A stretch of 38,695 nt of DNA from Syntrophobacterales bacterium Delta_01 (GCA_001603845.1 LUZZ01000091.1:1-38695), one strand, 5' to 3'. Counted from the first letter of the stretch, positions 16,901 through 26,091 are shown. Program-made: numbers and translations. The notes: generated from the sequence alone by a model not told the origin.

Positions 16901-17665
16901 TTGGGTTACGCTGTAGCGTTCGGAGGAAAAGGCGGGACAGGAAAGACCACGATAGCCGGACTTCTCATCCGGTATATGCTGAGGCACGGCATGAAACCCG
17001 TGCTGGCCATAGATGCCGATTCCAATTCCAATTTGAATGACGTGTTGGGGGTGCCGCTCGACGGTACGCTCTCCGATGCCCGTGAGGAAATGAAGACCAG
17101 CGTTCCCATGGGGATGACGAAAGACATCTTCATGGAAATGAAAATGGAACAATCCCTGGTGGAGGGGGACGGGTTCGATCTGGTGGCCATGGGGCGGCCC
17201 GAAGGGCCGGGCTGTTACTGTGCGGCGAACAATTTGCTGAGCAGCCTGATAGAGCGGCTGATCAAGAACTACGAGTATATTGTTATTGACAACGAGGCTG
17301 GAATGGAGCATTTCAGCCGTCTCACGCAAAAAGACATCGACCTGCTGGTGCTGGTGTCCGATCCCAGCCGACGCGGGCTCGACGCCGCCTGCCGGATAGC
17401 GGAACTGGTGGGCAAGCTGCCCATCCGGGTGGCCGAAACGATGCTGGTGATCAACCGGGTGGGGGAATCGGCGGCCGACAATGAGTGGCCCGAGCCGGTC
17501 GTGCGGATTTTCGGGCGGGACAAGATCGTCTGCCTGCCCGCGGACTCCCTGCTCTCGGAGTTCGACCGCGAGGGCAAGCCCACGGTTACTCTTCCCGATG
17601 ACGCCGCCATCATCCAGGCCGTCGATGCTTTCTTTGACCGGGTTTTCAAGCCCGCAGCGGCGTAA
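16901..17665 (+). CDS. CooC-like P-loop ATPase (CODH nickel-insertion accessory family)
   Basis: GYAVAFGGKGGTGKTTIAGLL (deviant Walker A with signature Lys), AIDADSNSNLNDVLG, GRPEGPGCYCAANNLL (CxC), DNEAGMEHFSR. The ORF is open from 16862; the probable start is TTG at 16901. Confidence 0.85.
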   Translation: MGYAVAFGGKGGTGKTTIAGLLIRYMLRHGMKPVLAIDADSNSNLNDVLGVPLDGTLSDAREEMKTSVPMGMTKDIFMEMKMEQSLVEGDGFDLVAMGRPEGPGCYCAANNLLSSLIERLIKNYEYIVIDNEAGMEHFSRLTQKDIDLLVLVSDPSRRGLDAACRIAELVGKLPIRVAETMLVINRVGESAADNEWPEPVVRIFGRDKIVCLPADSLLSEFDREGKPTVTLPDDAAIIQAVDAFFDRVFKPAAA

Positions 17666-17708
17666 ATCGACAAGTCTTTAAAACAACCCTTATTAAGGAG
17701 GATAAGAT

Positions 17709-18311
17709 ATGTTCCCTGTCCGCCGCGCTGTGCTCAGCGTAACCGATAAAACCGGCCTGGTCGAATTCGGCAAGGGACTCCAGGAAATGGGTGTCAGCCT
17801 GCTTTCGACGGGAGGCACGGCCAAGGCGCTTCGGGAAAGCGGAGTGGCCATTACCGAGGTGTCGGATTTTACCGGGTTTCCGGAAATGCTCGACGGCAGG
17901 GTAAAAACCCTCCATCCCAAGATCCACGGCGGGATCCTGGGCATCCGGGACAACCCCGCTCACGTGTCCACCATGCAGCAGCACGGGATTGAACCCATCG
18001 ACATGGTGGTGGTGAACCTGTATGCTTTCGCCAAAACGGTCGCCCGGCCGGGGTGCACGCTGGCGGAGGCTATCGAAAACATCGACATCGGAGGCCCGAC
18101 GCTCATACGGGCCGCGGCGAAAAACAACAGGTTCGTGGCGGTGGTGACCGACCCGGACGACTATCCCGAAATCCTCAGGGAACTGCGGGAGCTCAAGGGC
18201 AACATCTCCCGCAAAACGAGCCTGCGGCTGGCAACCAAAGCATTTTGCCTGACCCACACCTATGACGGCAATATTTGCGAATACCTGACGGACGTGGTGA
18301 AAAAAGCGTAA
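17709..18311 (+). CDS. purH: IMP cyclohydrolase (PurH N-terminal domain only)
   Basis: [41 protein letters not shown]...[15 protein letters not shown]...[17 protein letters not shown]; stops at about 200 aa with no AICAR transformylase domain. RBS AAGGAGG. Confidence 0.94.
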   Translation: MFPVRRAVLSVTDKTGLVEFGKGLQEMGVSLLSTGGTAKALRESGVAITEVSDFTGFPEMLDGRVKTLHPKIHGGILGIRDNPAHVSTMQQHGIEPIDMVVVNLYAFAKTVARPGCTLAEAIENIDIGGPTLIRAAAKNNRFVAVVTDPDDYPEILRELRELKGNISRKTSLRLATKAFCLTHTYDGNICEYLTDVVKKA

Positions 18312-18344
18312 CCGCCGAACGGGCAAGGGAGTGAGAACGGCTTA

Positions 18345-19640
18345 ATGAAAGTACTGGTGGTAGGAACAGGCGGCAGGGATCACGCCATCGCATGGAAATT
18401 CACCCGCAGCCCGCGCGTCAAGGAGGTCTTCGTCGCCCACGGGAATGCGGGCATCGCTCGGACGGCCACCTGCGTTAACTTGAGGACTATCGAGGAGATG
18501 GCCGATTTCGCGCAGAGAGAGCGCATCGACCTCACGTTCGTGGGCCCTGAAAAACCTCTTTCCGCGGGCATCGTGGACCTGTTCCAGTCGCGGGGCCTGG
18601 CCATTATCGGCCCGGACAGCAGGGCCAGCCGGCTCGAGTCCAGCAAGTGCGACACCAAGGTCATGCTGCGCGAGCTGGGCATTCCGGTCCCCGAATTTGA
18701 AAATTTCAGCGATCCGGACAGGGCGCGGGACTATGTGAGAAGCGTGGGCTACCCCGTGGTGGTAAAGGCGGACGGGCTGGCCGCCGGCAAGGGGTCCCTG
18801 GTGTGCGATACGGTGGAGGACGCGGAACAGTCGGTCCGCGCGCTCATGGAAGAGCGCATTTTCGGCGATGCGGGAGACCGGGTGGATATCGAGAAGCGCC
18901 TCTACGGCCGCGAGCTGTCCTTCTTTTGCTTCACGGACGGCACCAGCGTGGTGCCCATGGTGGCGGCGCAGGATTATAAGCGGGCCCGGGAAAACGACGA
19001 GGGGAAAAACACGGGCGGCATGGGGTCCTATTCGCCCCACCCGTGGCTGACCGATTCACTGGTGAAAACCATCATGGGCCGGGTGGCGGAACCTCTCATC
19101 GCGGGAGTGCGCGAAAAATACGGGATCGTCTACCGGGGGATTCTCTACCTGGGGCTGATGCTGGTGGGCGAGGGCGCCGATATCACGCCCTACGTTCTCG
19201 AAATCAACATACGGCTGGGAGACCCGGAAGCGCAGGTGATCCTTCCCCGGCTGCGAACCGACCTGGTGGATGTGTGCGAAGCGATCCTGGCGGGAAAGCT
19301 CGGCGCCACCCGCCCGGAGTGGGACCCCGCCTACCGGCTGTGCCTGATCGCCACGAGCGGCCCCACCAAGGGGAAGAAGGGCTGGTACAAGGGATACCCG
19401 GACCGCTACAAGATAGGGCTTCCCATCGAGGGAGTGGACGATATCGACCCGGACTGCCTGGTGTTCCATTCGGGCACCGAAATCAATGCGTCCGGGAAGC
19501 TGGTCACCACCGGCGGGCGGGTGCTGTGCATCGTTTCTTCGGGGAGCACCCTGCAGCAGGCACGGGAAAAGGCCCTTACGGAAATGGAGAAGGTCCGGTT
19601 CGAGGGAATCTACTACCGTAAGGATATCGGACTGGAATAG
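18345..19640 (+). CDS. purD: Phosphoribosylamine-glycine ligase
   Basis: MKVLVVGTGGRDHAIAWKF...VVKADGLAAGKGSLVC...GGMGSYSPHPWL...LEINIRLGDPEAQVILPRL. Confidence 0.96.
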   Translation: MKVLVVGTGGRDHAIAWKFTRSPRVKEVFVAHGNAGIARTATCVNLRTIEEMADFAQRERIDLTFVGPEKPLSAGIVDLFQSRGLAIIGPDSRASRLESSKCDTKVMLRELGIPVPEFENFSDPDRARDYVRSVGYPVVVKADGLAAGKGSLVCDTVEDAEQSVRALMEERIFGDAGDRVDIEKRLYGRELSFFCFTDGTSVVPMVAAQDYKRARENDEGKNTGGMGSYSPHPWLTDSLVKTIMGRVAEPLIAGVREKYGIVYRGILYLGLMLVGEGADITPYVLEINIRLGDPEAQVILPRLRTDLVDVCEAILAGKLGATRPEWDPAYRLCLIATSGPTKGKKGWYKGYPDRYKIGLPIEGVDDIDPDCLVFHSGTEINASGKLVTTGGRVLCIVSSGSTLQQAREKALTEMEKVRFEGIYYRKDIGLE

Positions 19641-19652
19641 CCGGAGTGTGAA

Positions 19653-20462
19653 TTGGGCACGATAAAAGCTCTCGTAATGACCGGCTTCGGTCTTAACTGC
19701 GACCTCGAGACAGCGTATGCCCTCACGGTTGCGGGCGCGGAAAGCGAGCGGGTGCACCTCAATACCCTCATCGCGCGCGGAAAGAAGCTGGACGATTACC
19801 GCATTTTCGTCATCGGCGGCGGATTTTCCTGGGGAGACGACCACGGGGCCGGCGTGATCATGGCCATGCGCCTGAAACACCGCCTGCGGGACGAAATCAC
19901 CCGGTTCGTGGAAAACGGCGGCATCGTGATCGGGATCTGCAACGGTTTCCAGGTGCTGGTGAACCTGGGGCTCCTGCCCGGCTTCAAGACGGGGGAGCTG
20001 AAGCGCGAAGTGGCGCTGATCGCCAACGACTGCGGCAACTTCCGCGACCAGTGGGTCCACCTGTCGGCCGATCCAGGCTCGAAGTGCATCCTCACGCGGG
20101 GGGTGGACCGCATCGAACTTCCCATACGCCACGGCGAGGGTAAATTTTTCGCCGATCCCCCGGTGCTGGAGCGGCTCATCGAAGGCGGGCAGGTCATGCT
20201 GCGCTACGCGAAGCCGGGCGGCGACGCCGCCCGCGGGCAGTTCCCGTTCAATCCCAACGGGTCGGTGGAAGACATCGCCGGGATCTGCGACGTTACGGGC
20301 AGGGTCGCCGGGCTGATGCCCCACCCGGAAGCGTTCAACCACTTCACCAACCACCCCGACTGGACCTGGCTGAAGGAAAAATACCGGCGCGAGGGCAGGG
20401 CGCTTCCGGAAGAAGGCGACGGGATCCGGATTTTTCGAAACGCCGTGGGGTATTTTCAGTAG
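19653..20462 (+). CDS. purQ: Phosphoribosylformylglycinamidine synthase glutaminase subunit
   Basis: FVIGGGFSWGDDHGAGVIMA...IGICNGFQVLVNLGLLPG...GLMPHPEAFNH; TTG start. Confidence 0.92.
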   Translation: MGTIKALVMTGFGLNCDLETAYALTVAGAESERVHLNTLIARGKKLDDYRIFVIGGGFSWGDDHGAGVIMAMRLKHRLRDEITRFVENGGIVIGICNGFQVLVNLGLLPGFKTGELKREVALIANDCGNFRDQWVHLSADPGSKCILTRGVDRIELPIRHGEGKFFADPPVLERLIEGGQVMLRYAKPGGDAARGQFPFNPNGSVEDIAGICDVTGRVAGLMPHPEAFNHFTNHPDWTWLKEKYRREGRALPEEGDGIRIFRNAVGYFQ

Positions 20463-20504
20463 CGGAAAGCGACCCGTAAGCGTGGGATCGAACGCCGGGG
20501 GCGA

Positions 20505-20547
20505 ATATCGAGCACCCAACATCAAGTATCCAAGTATCTAAGATCGA
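20505..20547 (+). repeat. Degenerate heptanucleotide tandem repeat (6 units, one 1-nt slip)
   Basis: ATATCGA|GCACCCA|ACATCAA|GTATCCA|a|GTATCTA|AGATCGA. Confidence 0.55.
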
Positions 20548-20563
20548 CCACCGGGCTGGACGC

Positions 20564-21367
20564 ATGAAAAAACTTCGCCTGGCCGTCCTGGTTTCGGGCG
20601 GCGGCACCAATCTACAGGCCATGATCGACCGGTGCGCGGCCGGGTCGCTGTTCGCCGACATTGCGGTGGTGGTGAGCGACCGGCCGGGGGCCTTCGGGCT
20701 CGAAAGGGCTGAAAAGGCGGGAATCCCCGCCTTTTGCGTGGACTACGGGTCGTATTTGACCCGTGATGTTACGGAAGAATTCGCGGCGGGGCTTCCGGTC
20801 GACCTGGACGAACTGGACCGGAGGCAGAATATCCTGAAAGGAAGCGATCCGGTGAAGCGGCGCGCGCGGCTGGCACGGTTGGCGGCGGCGGAGCGCGAGC
20901 TGGTCGAGATCATCGATTCACACGGGATCGACTACGTTTGCCTGGCCGGTTTCATGCGGCTGGTCACTCCCTATTTCATCGGGCACTTTAATACGGGTGA
21001 GGACCGAAGGATTTTGAACATCCATCCGGCCCTCCTTCCCAGTTTTCCGGGCAGCCACGGTTACGAGGACACGTACGCCTACGGCTGCAAGTGGGGAGGC
21101 ATCACGGTTCACTTCGTGGACGAAGGGGAGGACACCGGCCCCATCATCGCCCAGGCGGTCTACCCCGTCTGGGCGGGAGACGATGTGGAAAAGGTGAGGG
21201 CGCGCGGGCTGCGGCTCGAATACGAAGTCTACTCGCAGGTGATCAACTGGCTGGCCATGGGTTGGGTCAAAATTGAAGAAATTGCGGAGGGGCGGGCGCG
21301 CGTCGTTGTGACGGACTCAAACTATCCGGAAATCGTGGGCGGATGGGTCCGCAGGGGGCTCGAATAA
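20564..21367 (+). CDS. purN: GAR formyltransferase-like protein (long PurN variant)
   Basis: LAVLVSGGGTNLQAMIDRC...CLAGFMRLVTPYFIGHF...RILNIHPALLPSFPGSHGYEDTYAYGCKWGGITVHFVDEGEDTGPIIAQ; about 267 aa. Confidence 0.9.
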   Translation: MKKLRLAVLVSGGGTNLQAMIDRCAAGSLFADIAVVVSDRPGAFGLERAEKAGIPAFCVDYGSYLTRDVTEEFAAGLPVDLDELDRRQNILKGSDPVKRRARLARLAAAERELVEIIDSHGIDYVCLAGFMRLVTPYFIGHFNTGEDRRILNIHPALLPSFPGSHGYEDTYAYGCKWGGITVHFVDEGEDTGPIIAQAVYPVWAGDDVEKVRARGLRLEYEVYSQVINWLAMGWVKIEEIAEGRARVVVTDSNYPEIVGGWVRRGLE

Positions 21368-21423
21368 ATGCAGGCGCCCGCCGGGCGGTTCTATCCCTTT
21401 CATCAGCGTAAAGGGTTCTTTCC

Positions 21424-22395
21424 TTGCGTGCAATGATCCTTGCGGCCGGCATGGGGACTCGCCTTCAGCCGCTTACCTTCGTGCGCCCCAAGGTGATGAT
21501 CCCGGTTCGGGGCACGCCCGTCCTGGAGTTTTGGATGGAGCGGCTGCGGCTTTGCGGGTTCGGGTCGGCAATCCTCAACGCTTATCATCTCAAGGAAAAA
21601 CTGGTCGAAACGGTTTCCGGGAAGGACTGGCCCGTTCGCCTCGACGTGCGTACCGAACCCCAACTCCTGGGGACCGGAGGGGGCATCAGGACGGCCCTCG
21701 ATTCTTTCGGCAGCGAGCCGTTTACGGTAATAAACGGCGATATCGTGTGCGACGCCCCCCTGGACGAACTCTACGCCCGGCACGTAAAATCGGGGACCGA
21801 GGTGAGCCTGCTCCTGCACGATTATCCCGAATTCAACAATGTGGCGGTCGATCGGGACGGATCGGTGCTGGGATTCGGGGAGGAGGCCGAGCGGTTGTGC
21901 TCGGGGCAAAACGGCGTCCGAAAGCTTGCCTTTACCGGCATTCATTTTATCAATCCGTCGGCCCTGCTGGAATTTTCTCCCGGGGTGCCGCGAGACATCC
22001 TGGATATCTACCGGGTGCTGATCGCCCGCGGGAAGCCGCCTGCGGCCATGTTTTCGCCCGGCCTTTTCTGGCGCGAAATGGGGTCGGTGGAAAGCTACAG
22101 CAGCCTTACCGCCGAACTGGGCTCCGTCGAGGTCGATTCCCTGCCGCCGCTTCACACGGGGCGAAGCGTGTGGCTGCACCCGGAGGCAACGGTGGCGGAG
22201 GAAACGGTCCTGAAGGGCACGGTGATTGCCGGCCGTGGCGTGCGCGTGGGCAGGGACGTGCGGCTTGAAAACGTCATCTTGTGGGACAACGTGGAGGTGG
22301 AGGACGGCAGCCGCCTCCAAAACTGCATCGTGGCGGACGGGATAAGAGTGAGCGGCAACCACGCCGGAAAGATTTTTGTGCCGGAATCGCAATGA
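21424..22395 (+). CDS. NDP-sugar nucleotidyltransferase with C-terminal hexapeptide-like repeats (MurU/GlmU-like)
   Basis: MRAMILAAGMGTRLQPLTFVRPKVMIPVRGTPVLEFWMERL...INGDIVCDAPLDEL; C-terminal VLKGTVIAGRGVRVGRDVRLENVILWDNVEV. Confidence 0.88.
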   Translation: MRAMILAAGMGTRLQPLTFVRPKVMIPVRGTPVLEFWMERLRLCGFGSAILNAYHLKEKLVETVSGKDWPVRLDVRTEPQLLGTGGGIRTALDSFGSEPFTVINGDIVCDAPLDELYARHVKSGTEVSLLLHDYPEFNNVAVDRDGSVLGFGEEAERLCSGQNGVRKLAFTGIHFINPSALLEFSPGVPRDILDIYRVLIARGKPPAAMFSPGLFWREMGSVESYSSLTAELGSVEVDSLPPLHTGRSVWLHPEATVAEETVLKGTVIAGRGVRVGRDVRLENVILWDNVEVEDGSRLQNCIVADGIRVSGNHAGKIFVPESQ

Positions 22396-23444
22396 AAAGA
22401 GAAGGTGAATCTGCCGGCATACCGGAGGCGCTCCTGGAAAAAGCGCGGGAGTTGTCCCGATCCCCTTCCGGTCCCGTGACGGTTCGCCCCCTTTGCGGGG
22501 ATGGTTCGGACCGAAAATTCTTCCGCATCGCGTGCGGGACGTCCACTTTTGTCGCACTGGTTTCCCCACGGACCCAAAAAGACGCCACCGACGAAAACGA
22601 TTCCTACCTCAATATAGGGCGCCATCTTCGCCAGCGCGGCATCCCGGCGCCGCTCATCCTGTATGCCGACGCGCGGCAGGGGGAGTTCCTGCTGGAAGAC
22701 GCCGGGGATGTTCACCTGCAGACCTTTGTGCGGCGAAGCCCGTCCGGCGTCGAAACCATTTACAGGTGGGTGCTTCGGCTGCTGGTCTCCATGCACCGGA
22801 AGGCCCCGGACGGATTTCTGCCCGAGTTTTGCTTCGACACGCAAATCTATGACGCTCGGTTTATTTTCGAACGTGAGCTGGAATATTTCCGGAAAAATTT
22901 CGCCGTTCGTTTCCTCGGGTTGGAGGCGGGAGATGAACGGCTTCTCCGCGATTTCGAAAACCTGGCGCAGGCGGCGGCGGTCCGGGAGATGCGGTTCGTT
23001 TTCCACCGTGATTTTCAGAGCCGCAATATCATGGTGCGTGCAGGAAAACTGTGGCTCATCGACTTCCAGGGAATGCGGTTCGGCCCCCCGGCCTACGACC
23101 TGGCGTCGCTGCTGGTCGATCCTTACGTAAAACTTCCCCGCCGCTTCCAGGAAAGGCTGGCCGATCTTTACTGGACGGGGGCCGGAAAATTTCTGGGCGG
23201 CACGCGCGGCGATTTTCTTCGGACCTACGCGGCGGTGAGGCTTTGCAGAAACCTCCAAATCCTCGGAGCGTTCGGTTTCCTGGGCCTGGTAAAGGGAAAA
23301 ACCCAATTTCTGGAGTATATCCCATGGGCATGGACGCAGCTTCGCCAGTGGCTCCGTTCAAACGGCGGGGGCAGGTACCCGGAACTTGGGAAACTGGTAC
23401 TGGACTCCGAGGCGCACGGGAATTGGAAGCTCCGTGAAAGATAA
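22392..23444 (+). CDS. APH-family sugar kinase (AmgK-like)
   Basis: GDGSDRKFFRI, FVFHRDFQSRNIMV (catalytic loop), LIDFQGMRFGPPAYDLASLLVDPY; ATGA overlap with the nucleotidyltransferase. Confidence 0.83.
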   Translation: MKREGESAGIPEALLEKARELSRSPSGPVTVRPLCGDGSDRKFFRIACGTSTFVALVSPRTQKDATDENDSYLNIGRHLRQRGIPAPLILYADARQGEFLLEDAGDVHLQTFVRRSPSGVETIYRWVLRLLVSMHRKAPDGFLPEFCFDTQIYDARFIFERELEYFRKNFAVRFLGLEAGDERLLRDFENLAQAAAVREMRFVFHRDFQSRNIMVRAGKLWLIDFQGMRFGPPAYDLASLLVDPYVKLPRRFQERLADLYWTGAGKFLGGTRGDFLRTYAAVRLCRNLQILGAFGFLGLVKGKTQFLEYIPWAWTQLRQWLRSNGGGRYPELGKLVLDSEAHGNWKLRER

Positions 23445-23563
23445 TGACATTCCGGAGATCCTCTGGTATACAAATCGTTTCTCAATGTTTTTGTTTCACT
23501 CGAAGCCGCAGAGAGGCGAATTCTCCGCACTTCGCGTGAAGTTCAAGCGGCCTTTACCTGGAT

Positions 23564-23597
23564 CCGGCGGTTGTCGCGGCCGGGTTTTTGATTTTTT
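23564..23597 (+). terminator. Possible intrinsic terminator after the AmgK-like gene
   Basis: CCGGC-N10-GCCGG followed by GTTTTTGATTTTTT. Confidence 0.5.
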
Positions 23598-23613
23598 CCC
23601 GTGAGGAGATCCC

Positions 23614-23754
23614 ATGGCTTCCAAAACGCAAAAGACCGAAAAGATAAGAGCAAGAAAATCGGCTCCCAACAAGGTGAACCGCAAGACGGAACAAAAGCGC
23701 GTCCGCGAAAACCTCAAAGTCATCGACGGGCTGGAGGGCAAGAGCCGCTCCTAG
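23614..23754 (+). CDS. Small basic protein (46 aa), absent from the supplied ORF track
   Basis: GAGGAGATCCC-ATG; MASKTQKTEKIRARKSAPNKVNRKTEQKRVRENLKVIDGLEGKSRS-stop. Confidence 0.6.
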   Translation: MASKTQKTEKIRARKSAPNKVNRKTEQKRVRENLKVIDGLEGKSRS

Positions 23755-24009
23755 CTTCCTTTTGCCTTGTCCTGCTGTTTTAGCCCGAAGCGAACCTCGT
23801 CGGGGCAAAATCATCCCTATCGCCGCAGTGTGCGGCGCCAGCCTTTCTGTGATCCGGCGCGGGGCCTGCTCCACAGCAGCCGATGCCCGCGCCGGATTGT
23901 CCGCCTTTCCTGCCGCCCGATTTGCCGGCTATGTTGCCTCTATTGCCACCGGCAGTGATTAACATGGAGCGAACGGGAAACGGATATTCATAACGGGAGG
24001 TTAATCCGA

Positions 24010-24780
24010 ATGGGCGTATCGGGTGGTTGTTCCGGCGGGGGCCGTGGGGGAACGGTGCGCATCGCGGCCATAAGCGACGTACACTGCAAGGTGGATTCGA
24101 GCGGGGCGCTGAGGCCTGTCTTCGCTCAAATCGCCGGGGAAGCGGATGTCCTGGTGATGTGCGGCGACCTCACGCACCTCGGCCTGGTCGAAGAACTGCA
24201 AGTATTCCTGCACGAAGTCGAGCCGGCACTTAAAGCAATGCCGGTGTTGACGGTTCTGGGAAACCACGACTTCGAAGCGAACAGGCAGGACGAAATCCTG
24301 GCCGTGCTGTCCCGGTCCGGAATCGTGGTGCTGGATGGAAACAGCGTCGATGTTTGCGGGATCGGTTTTACCGGCGTCAAGGGGTTCGGGGGCGGTTTCG
24401 GAGAGCAGGCGCTTCAACCCTGGGGGGAGGCCGTCATAAAGAATTTCGTGAACGCCGTGGCGGAGGAGTCCGATAAACTCGAATCGGCACTGGCGAATAT
24501 GAAGTCCGGGCCGCGCATCGTCTTGATGCACTACGCGCCGATTCGCGCCACCGTGAAAGGGGAGTCTCCGGAGATATTCCCGTTTCTCGGTTCGAGCCGG
24601 ATGGAAGAAGCGCTCGACCGCCACGCGGTCACCGCGGTGTTTCACGGCCATTCGCACAAGGGCTACTACGCGGGCAGGACGAGCAAAGATGTTCCGGTGT
24701 TCAATGTTTCGGTCGCCGTTTTGAAGCAGCAGTTTCCCGACCGGCCGCCTTTTTTCATCTTCGAGGTGCCCGTTACGTGA
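24010..24780 (+). CDS. Calcineurin-like metallophosphoesterase
   Basis: AAISDVHCKVD, CGDLTHLG, LGNHDFE, FHGHSHKG motifs; GGGAGGTT upstream. Confidence 0.93.
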   Translation: MGVSGGCSGGGRGGTVRIAAISDVHCKVDSSGALRPVFAQIAGEADVLVMCGDLTHLGLVEELQVFLHEVEPALKAMPVLTVLGNHDFEANRQDEILAVLSRSGIVVLDGNSVDVCGIGFTGVKGFGGGFGEQALQPWGEAVIKNFVNAVAEESDKLESALANMKSGPRIVLMHYAPIRATVKGESPEIFPFLGSSRMEEALDRHAVTAVFHGHSHKGYYAGRTSKDVPVFNVSVAVLKQQFPDRPPFFIFEVPVT

Positions 24781-24954
24781 GCTTATCGGGAAAGACCGCC
24801 GTCGCCGATGATCGACAAAAGGTGATTTACACCAAATAATTGCCTTCGAAGCGGTACAGAAGCGATCCCGGGAAGCGCCGGGGGAAACATTCTTCCCGTT
24901 CTTTTTCGTTGGTCCGGTCCTGAAAGGCAAAGGCGGCTACCCGGCGGCGGGAAG

Positions 24955-25980
24955 TCAGGGCAGGCCGGCGAGTCCCGTTTTCCCCGATTCAATGAATTTC
25001 ATAACAAGCTGGCGGGCGATGGACGGCGCATTGCCGCCCGCACGATTGTTGATAATGACGTTGATTTCCTTTCCCCGTTCGATTGCCTGCCACATCAATT
25101 CCGCCGTCTGGGGCACCATGGCGGGCTGGAGCATGGCGTCTATCAGCCGGTCGAAGGGAAACGCCCGCGCGTAGGCGTCCTGGTAGCGCATCCCAAGAGG
25201 CGTCATCAACCGGATGACCGACTGGCCGCCCGAGTCTAGGAAGTCGCCGCCCGCCGCAAGGAACTGCTTCTTGAGGGTGGGGAGCCAGGTCCAGTGGGAG
25301 AGCACCTGGCCCACGCCGTGTTTGGACAGGATGTCGAAAACCGGCCGGCACAGGTAGTTTTCCGTCCTCAGTTCCACGTGGAGGCCGGGACCCCGTGGAA
25401 TATCCGCGAAAAAAGAGTCGAGAGCCCGTGCTAGTTCTGCCGGCGGCACGCGCTCGCCGGTTTTCTGGTATTCCTGCTCGAAGATGATTCCCTTGAGCTT
25501 CGGGCCGAGCAGTTCGACGGCCGGTGCGAAAAACTGGCGCGTGAAGGCCCGCGGGTCGAGGTAGTTTTCGTTGGGGACGTATTCCTTTCCGCGCCATACT
25601 TTTTGAGCGAAAAACATCTGCGGCGCCTTGAGAAACACGCAGTCGCCGGGGGCCATCCACTGGGCGTAGTCGGCCAGGGTCCTGGCGCAGGACGTGGGGC
25701 GGCCTTTTTCCAGCAGGGGGGCGTAAAATGTGTAGTCGATTTCCAGCACCCGGAAATGGTCGAAATACTCGCGGACGGATTCCGTGGGCAGCACTTCCGT
25801 TTTGAACGTTTTGTTGCCGACCCTGGTGGACCGGCTCGTGATTTTTCCGCTGTACAGCCGTTCCGTGTAAATCTGCCCGATCCAGCCCCGGTACCGGTCG
25901 CTTGCCGTCCCCACGGACACGCTCGGATGGAGCCCCCGGAAGTAAAATTTATCCGGATCGAAGGAATTTCGGGTGTTCAT
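24955..25980 (-). CDS. DUF72 domain-containing protein
   Basis: VGTASDRYRGWIGQIYTERL...REYFDHFRVLEIDYTFY...FLKAPQMFFAQ...VIINNRAGGNAPSIARQL. Confidence 0.85.
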   Translation of the reverse strand: MNTRNSFDPDKFYFRGLHPSVSVGTASDRYRGWIGQIYTERLYSGKITSRSTRVGNKTFKTEVLPTESVREYFDHFRVLEIDYTFYAPLLEKGRPTSCARTLADYAQWMAPGDCVFLKAPQMFFAQKVWRGKEYVPNENYLDPRAFTRQFFAPAVELLGPKLKGIIFEQEYQKTGERVPPAELARALDSFFADIPRGPGLHVELRTENYLCRPVFDILSKHGVGQVLSHWTWLPTLKKQFLAAGGDFLDSGGQSVIRLMTPLGMRYQDAYARAFPFDRLIDAMLQPAMVPQTAELMWQAIERGKEINVIINNRAGGNAPSIARQLVMKFIESGKTGLAGLP

Positions 25981-26091
25981 GGGCAATCGGTCCTCTTTCC
26001 GTGGACAGGTGCGGGGATAAAGAATAAATTCCGGTTCCGGGATATTCTATTTGCCGCAAAATCTTTCATAGCGCAACAGAAAGGACTTTCT

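Noticed and set aside
19056-20525. 489-aa minus-strand ORF antisense to purD/purQ
   Set aside because: Shadow ORF; sense-strand products are unambiguous.
23780-23965. Gly-rich 61-aa minus-strand ORF (MLITAGGNRGNIAGKSGGRKGGQSGAGIGCCGAG...)
   Set aside because: Slight resemblance to Gly/Cys-rich small proteins, but no convincing SD or metal-binding pattern.
25603-26091. N-terminal extension of RNase Z in the ORF track
   Set aside because: Overlaps the DUF72 gene antisense; RNase Z homology starts at LECILVGTGG (TTG near 26092).
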